DNA of 9,292 nt, from contig JAUSQB010000300.1 of NCBI GenBank assembly GCA_030652715.1, positions 1 through 9,292 of the forward strand, in the 5' to 3' direction. The notes below the pieces were generated by a model. It made no database searches, had not been told where the DNA came from, and worked only from the letters and a program-made list of their open reading frames with translations. The first letter of the stretch is position 1. Each line of letters begins with the position of its first letter. Made by a program: the position numbers and the translations under genes. This DNA comes from Rugosibacter sp. (GTDB lineage Bacteria; Pseudomonadota; Gammaproteobacteria; Burkholderiales; Rhodocyclaceae). Below are positions 6,808-9,292 of this stretch, one piece after another.

Positions 6808-7301
6808 GCGACCGCAGGAAGTGCAAGGTCGCTAGGTTTGACCGAGCAGATTAAATCGGCTTCGGCAACAACAGTGCCATCAACCCGCGCAACGGCAGAA
6901 TATTTCCATATGCCGCGCTTGTTAAGCTGCAGTTTGACGTCGATCAGCAGTTGATCGCCAGCGCTGACAGGCTTCTTGAAGCGGGCATTGTCGATACCGA
7001 CAAAATAGTAAACCGAGCTGTCGTCAGGAAATTGGCCGAGCGTCTTGAACGACAGAATCGCCGCCGCTTGCGCCATGGCCTCAATTACCAGAACACCCGG
7101 CATTACCGGATGATGCGGATAATGGCCAGGAAAAAAAGGTTCGTTGATACTGACATTTTTCAGTGCGCTGATACGCTCACCGGGAATGACTTCCAGCACG
7201 CGGTCGATCAGCAAAAATGGGTAACGATGCGGTAAATAATTCAGGACTTGATGAATGTCCATCTGCGAGTTATTTGCATCGCCCGAGTTGTTTTCGCTCA
7301 T
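6804..7301 (-). CDS. fabZ: (3R)-hydroxyacyl-ACP dehydratase
   Basis: This 165-residue hot-dog-fold enzyme dehydrates (3R)-hydroxyacyl-ACP to trans-2-enoyl-ACP in fatty acid synthesis. The motifs are [11 protein letters not shown] at about 24-34, the catalytic segment [15 protein letters not shown] with H60, and E74 in VIEAMAQ. It shares its substrate with LpxA and LpxD, so its place between them fits the balance between phospholipid and lipid A synthesis. The first 13 residues (Asn/Ser-rich) precede the conserved core, and an internal Met14 is a possible shorter start. I kept the first ATG because it overlaps the lpxD stop as ATGA (7301-7298) and has a GGAG site about 9 bases upstream. The downstream lpxA start overlaps its own stop. 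Confidence 0.97.
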   Translation of the reverse strand: MSENNSGDANNSQMDIHQVLNYLPHRYPFLLIDRVLEVIPGERISALKNVSINEPFFPGHYPHHPVMPGVLVIEAMAQAAAILSFKTLGQFPDDSSVYYFVGIDNARFKKPVSAGDQLLIDVKLQLNKRGIWKYSAVARVDGTVVAEADLICSVKPSDLALPAVA

Positions 7302-8365
7302 GACTTTTTCTCCATGGCTAAAAGCCGTTGTTCAAGGGCGCGAATTTTATCGGCCATTGCATCAAGATGGCGCAGATGCGAAAAATTTCTTAGCCAATCG
7401 GCGTGGGCAAGAAACGGGGATGATCCGCTGTAAGTTCCAGCCCGCGTAATTGATTTCGTGACCAAAGTGCCTGTAGTGACAATCACGTCATCGGCGAGGG
7501 TCAGGTGCCCCTGAATCATGGCAGCACCGCCGATACTGCAGCGCGCACCGATGATGGCACTCCCGGCAACACCGACACAGCCTGCAATGGCAGTGTCTAT
7601 GCCAATTTTTACGTTATGTCCGATCTGAATCTGGTTATCCAGCTTGACGCCGTTACCCACCGTGGTATCGCCCAGCGCACCGCGATCTATCGTCGTGTTG
7701 GCACCAATTTCAACATCGTTCCCAATCACAACACGCCCATTTTGCGGAATTTTCACCCAGGCACCCACAGGTTCTCTGGCAAAACCAAATCCATCCGCAC
7801 CAATGACCACGCCCGAATGAACGATACACCGCGCACCGATATGACATCCAGCAGAAATAGCTACGTGTGGCGCCAGACGCGTTGCCGCCTCAATGACAAC
7901 ATTCTCACCAATGCTGCAATTCGCGCCAATCACAACATGCTCACCGATCCGGGCACCAGCGCCTATCGTTGCATGCGGGCCGACAGAAGCTGAAGCTGCC
8001 ACCTGACCTTCAACGACCGCGCTGCCATGAACTCCGGGAGTAACTGTGGGCATAGGTGACAACCACTGGGCAACGCGGGCGTAATAAAGATACGGCTGCG
8101 GCGTAACAATAGCCGCAAATGTGCCCGAATGTGCAGCATCGACAGGTTGCGCCATGATGACTGCAGATGCTTGCGTAGAGTTAAGCTGTGAGCGATATTT
8201 CGGATTCGACAAAAATGATATGTCGCCGGGACTTGCTGTTTCCAGCGGCGCTACACGCACAATAGATAAATTCGCCATATCATCCAGAGACGAATTCAAA
8301 CCCGCACTGACTATTTTGCCCCCAAGACGAGCGACGATTTCACCCAGACGCAACACCACAGTCAA
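7298..8365 (-). CDS. lpxD: UDP-3-O-acylglucosamine N-acyltransferase
   Basis: This protein of about 355 residues performs the third step of lipid A synthesis, adding a (3R)-hydroxyacyl chain from ACP to the 2-amino group of UDP-3-O-acyl-glucosamine. An N-terminal uridine-binding domain (about 1-105, with [17 protein letters not shown]) precedes a left-handed beta-helix of hexapeptide repeats (about 108-300). The catalytic His is H250 in [11 protein letters not shown]. The C terminus is a short coiled coil (about 333-353). There is no ATG at the front: the frame opens with TTG at 8365, five bases after the skp stop, and has GTG at 8359 and 8356. An AGG lies only 4 bases before the TTG but 10 before the first GTG, so the true start could be 2-3 codons later. 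The 3' end overlaps fabZ by 4 bases. Confidence 0.95.
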   Translation of the reverse strand: MTVVLRLGEIVARLGGKIVSAGLNSSLDDMANLSIVRVAPLETASPGDISFLSNPKYRSQLNSTQASAVIMAQPVDAAHSGTFAAIVTPQPYLYYARVAQWLSPMPTVTPGVHGSAVVEGQVAASASVGPHATIGAGARIGEHVVIGANCSIGENVVIEAATRLAPHVAISAGCHIGARCIVHSGVVIGADGFGFAREPVGAWVKIPQNGRVVIGNDVEIGANTTIDRGALGDTTVGNGVKLDNQIQIGHNVKIGIDTAIAGCVGVAGSAIIGARCSIGGAAMIQGHLTLADDVIVTTGTLVTKSITRAGTYSGSSPFLAHADWLRNFSHLRHLDAMADKIRALEQRLLAMEKKS

Positions 8366-8370
8366 ACGGC

Positions 8371-8871
8371 CTATTTCGTGCCATCACCGAGCGCCTTGAT
8401 AACCTTGTCGGTAATGTCGATGCGCTGGTTAAAATATACGGCCTCTTGAAAAATAATGTCGTATTTTTCAGCGTCTGCAATCTGTTTGATTGCTTTGTTA
8501 ATTCGCTCGAAAATAGCGGCCATTTCATCATTCTGACGCTGGCTGAGATCTTCACGGAACTCGCGCTGCTTGCGCTGAAGATCACGCGTCATATCCGCCA
8601 GTTCACGCTCTTTGGTACGCCGATCAGGCTCTGACATCGACGCCGCACTTTTGTCTAATGACTCCTGTAGCGTCTGAAGCTGCTTCACCATCCGCTGCAA
8701 CTCTTGATCACGCTTTTCAAAATCCTTTTCAATTCTTTTCTTCGCCTTGGCAGCCTGTGGAGACTCTGCCAGAATGCGCTGATTATTGATAAAACCAATC
8801 TTGGTTTCAGCCTGCGCAGCACCACAAAGCATGAGCAACGCGATGCCAGTAATAACATTATTTTTCAGCAT
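8371..8871 (-). CDS. skp: periplasmic chaperone Skp/OmpH
   Basis: This 166-residue periplasmic chaperone would hold unfolded outer-membrane proteins on their way to the Bam complex. The signal peptide has a basic start (MLKNN), a hydrophobic core, and cleavage after AQA at about residue 21. The mature part starts with the typical [10 protein letters not shown] strand. A long, highly charged coiled coil follows (about 38-120, rich in Lys, Glu, Gln and Arg), forming the tentacle arms of the trimer, and the C-terminal strand and helix [26 protein letters not shown] completes the body. It lies 21 bases after bamA and 5 bases before lpxD, the standard order. The name ompH is also used. The Shine-Dalgarno match is weak. 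Confidence 0.95.
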   Translation of the reverse strand: MLKNNVITGIALLMLCGAAQAETKIGFINNQRILAESPQAAKAKKRIEKDFEKRDQELQRMVKQLQTLQESLDKSAASMSEPDRRTKERELADMTRDLQRKQREFREDLSQRQNDEMAAIFERINKAIKQIADAEKYDIIFQEAVYFNQRIDITDKVIKALGDGTK

Positions 8872-8892
8872 GACAGTCTCGATAATCGCTTT

Positions 8893-9292
8893 TTAAAAAG
8901 TGGAGCCCAATTGAAACTGGAAGGCTTGAACCTTGTCATCCTGTTTTTTGTTGAGCGGTTTAGCAAAAGAAAACTTCAGCGGCCCTAAAGGCGAATTCCA
9001 GGAAGCAGAAAGACCTGTACTAAAGCGAAAATTGCTCGCAGACATTTTTTCCCCTTCACCAAATACTCCACCGACATCTGCAAAAACACTGAACCGGAAA
9101 GAGCGATCCTGCTTGGCCCCTGGAAGACCAAATAATAACTCGGTATTGCCAATCACTCGCCGTGTTCCACCCAGAAAATCCCCGGTTAACGTGTCTCTTG
9201 GTCCCAGACTGTTGGATTCAAACCCGCGAACAGAACCGATTCCGCCTGCATAAAAATTCTTGAAGAATGGCACCTCTTTATCGCCATACGCG
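8893..9292 (-). CDS. bamA: outer-membrane assembly factor BamA, C-terminal end
   Basis: The frame runs off the right edge of the window; about 132 C-terminal residues are visible and the stop is TAA at 8895-8893. They belong to the 16-stranded beta-barrel of BamA, the core of the machine that inserts outer-membrane proteins. PFFKNFYAGG precedes the VRGF motif of loop 6 at 9231-9220, which contacts the inside of the barrel and is needed for function. Later strands (RFSVFADVGGVFG, FRFSTGLSASWNSPLGPLKFSFAKPL) and a final strand ending FQLGSTF give the C-terminal phenylalanine of the beta signal. A GTG at 9273 is internal, not a start, because the frame continues upstream with sequence matching the family. 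Its place directly before skp is the usual one. Confidence 0.95.
   Translation of the reverse strand, partial: AYGDKEVPFFKNFYAGGIGSVRGFESNSLGPRDTLTGDFLGGTRRVIGNTELLFGLPGAKQDRSFRFSVFADVGGVFGEGEKMSASNFRFSTGLSASWNSPLGPLKFSFAKPLNKKQDDKVQAFQFQLGSTF

Noticed and set aside
6316..6954. A 212-residue open frame on the plus strand across lpxA and fabZ
   Set aside because: It is antisense to two clear conserved genes, has no recognisable domain or signal, and its length reflects codon bias of the real genes.
7505..7993. A 162-residue plus-strand frame opposite lpxD
   Set aside because: Antisense shadow of hexapeptide-repeat coding sequence, whose periodic codons keep other frames open.

Overview
The window looks like chromosome of a Gram-negative bacterium, most probably a betaproteobacterium; a Nitrosomonadales-like lineage is my guess. 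The grounds are the gene order bamA-skp-lpxD-fabZ-lpxA-lpxB-rnhB-RNA methyltransferase, the general character of the LpxB and FabZ proteins, and moderate GC content. No mobile element, CRISPR array, tRNA or rRNA is visible.

Layout. Positions 1-762 (+) hold the C-terminal part of an M29-aminopeptidase-like metalloprotein, followed by a possible terminator. Positions 960-1181 (-) encode a 73-residue, apparently exported Ala/Lys/Glu/Pro-rich protein with a strong UUCG-loop terminator behind it. A divergent intergenic stretch carrying short repeats leads to a two-component system at 1326-3417 (+): an OmpR-type response regulator and a TctE-like histidine kinase that overlap by 11 bases. It converges on the long minus-strand operon.

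The minus-strand operon runs from the right edge down to 3484: bamA (3' end only), skp/ompH, lpxD, fabZ, lpxA, lpxB, rnhB and a TrmH-family RNA methyltransferase. Every junction from lpxD to the methyltransferase is a 4-base ATGA or 1-base TGATG overlap, so the block is probably one translationally coupled transcript. It joins outer-membrane protein assembly (BamA, Skp) to the first steps of lipid A synthesis (LpxA, LpxD, LpxB) and to FabZ. FabZ competes with LpxA and LpxD for (3R)-hydroxyacyl-ACP. RNase HII and the methyltransferase follow at the end.

Most of this is conserved housekeeping DNA, and I see no convincing new system. The best leads are a perfect 12-bp inverted repeat just inside lpxB that coincides with non-consensus residues, divergent LpxB motifs, a valine at the LpxA acyl-chain ruler position, and the small exported lysine-rich protein beside the two-component system.
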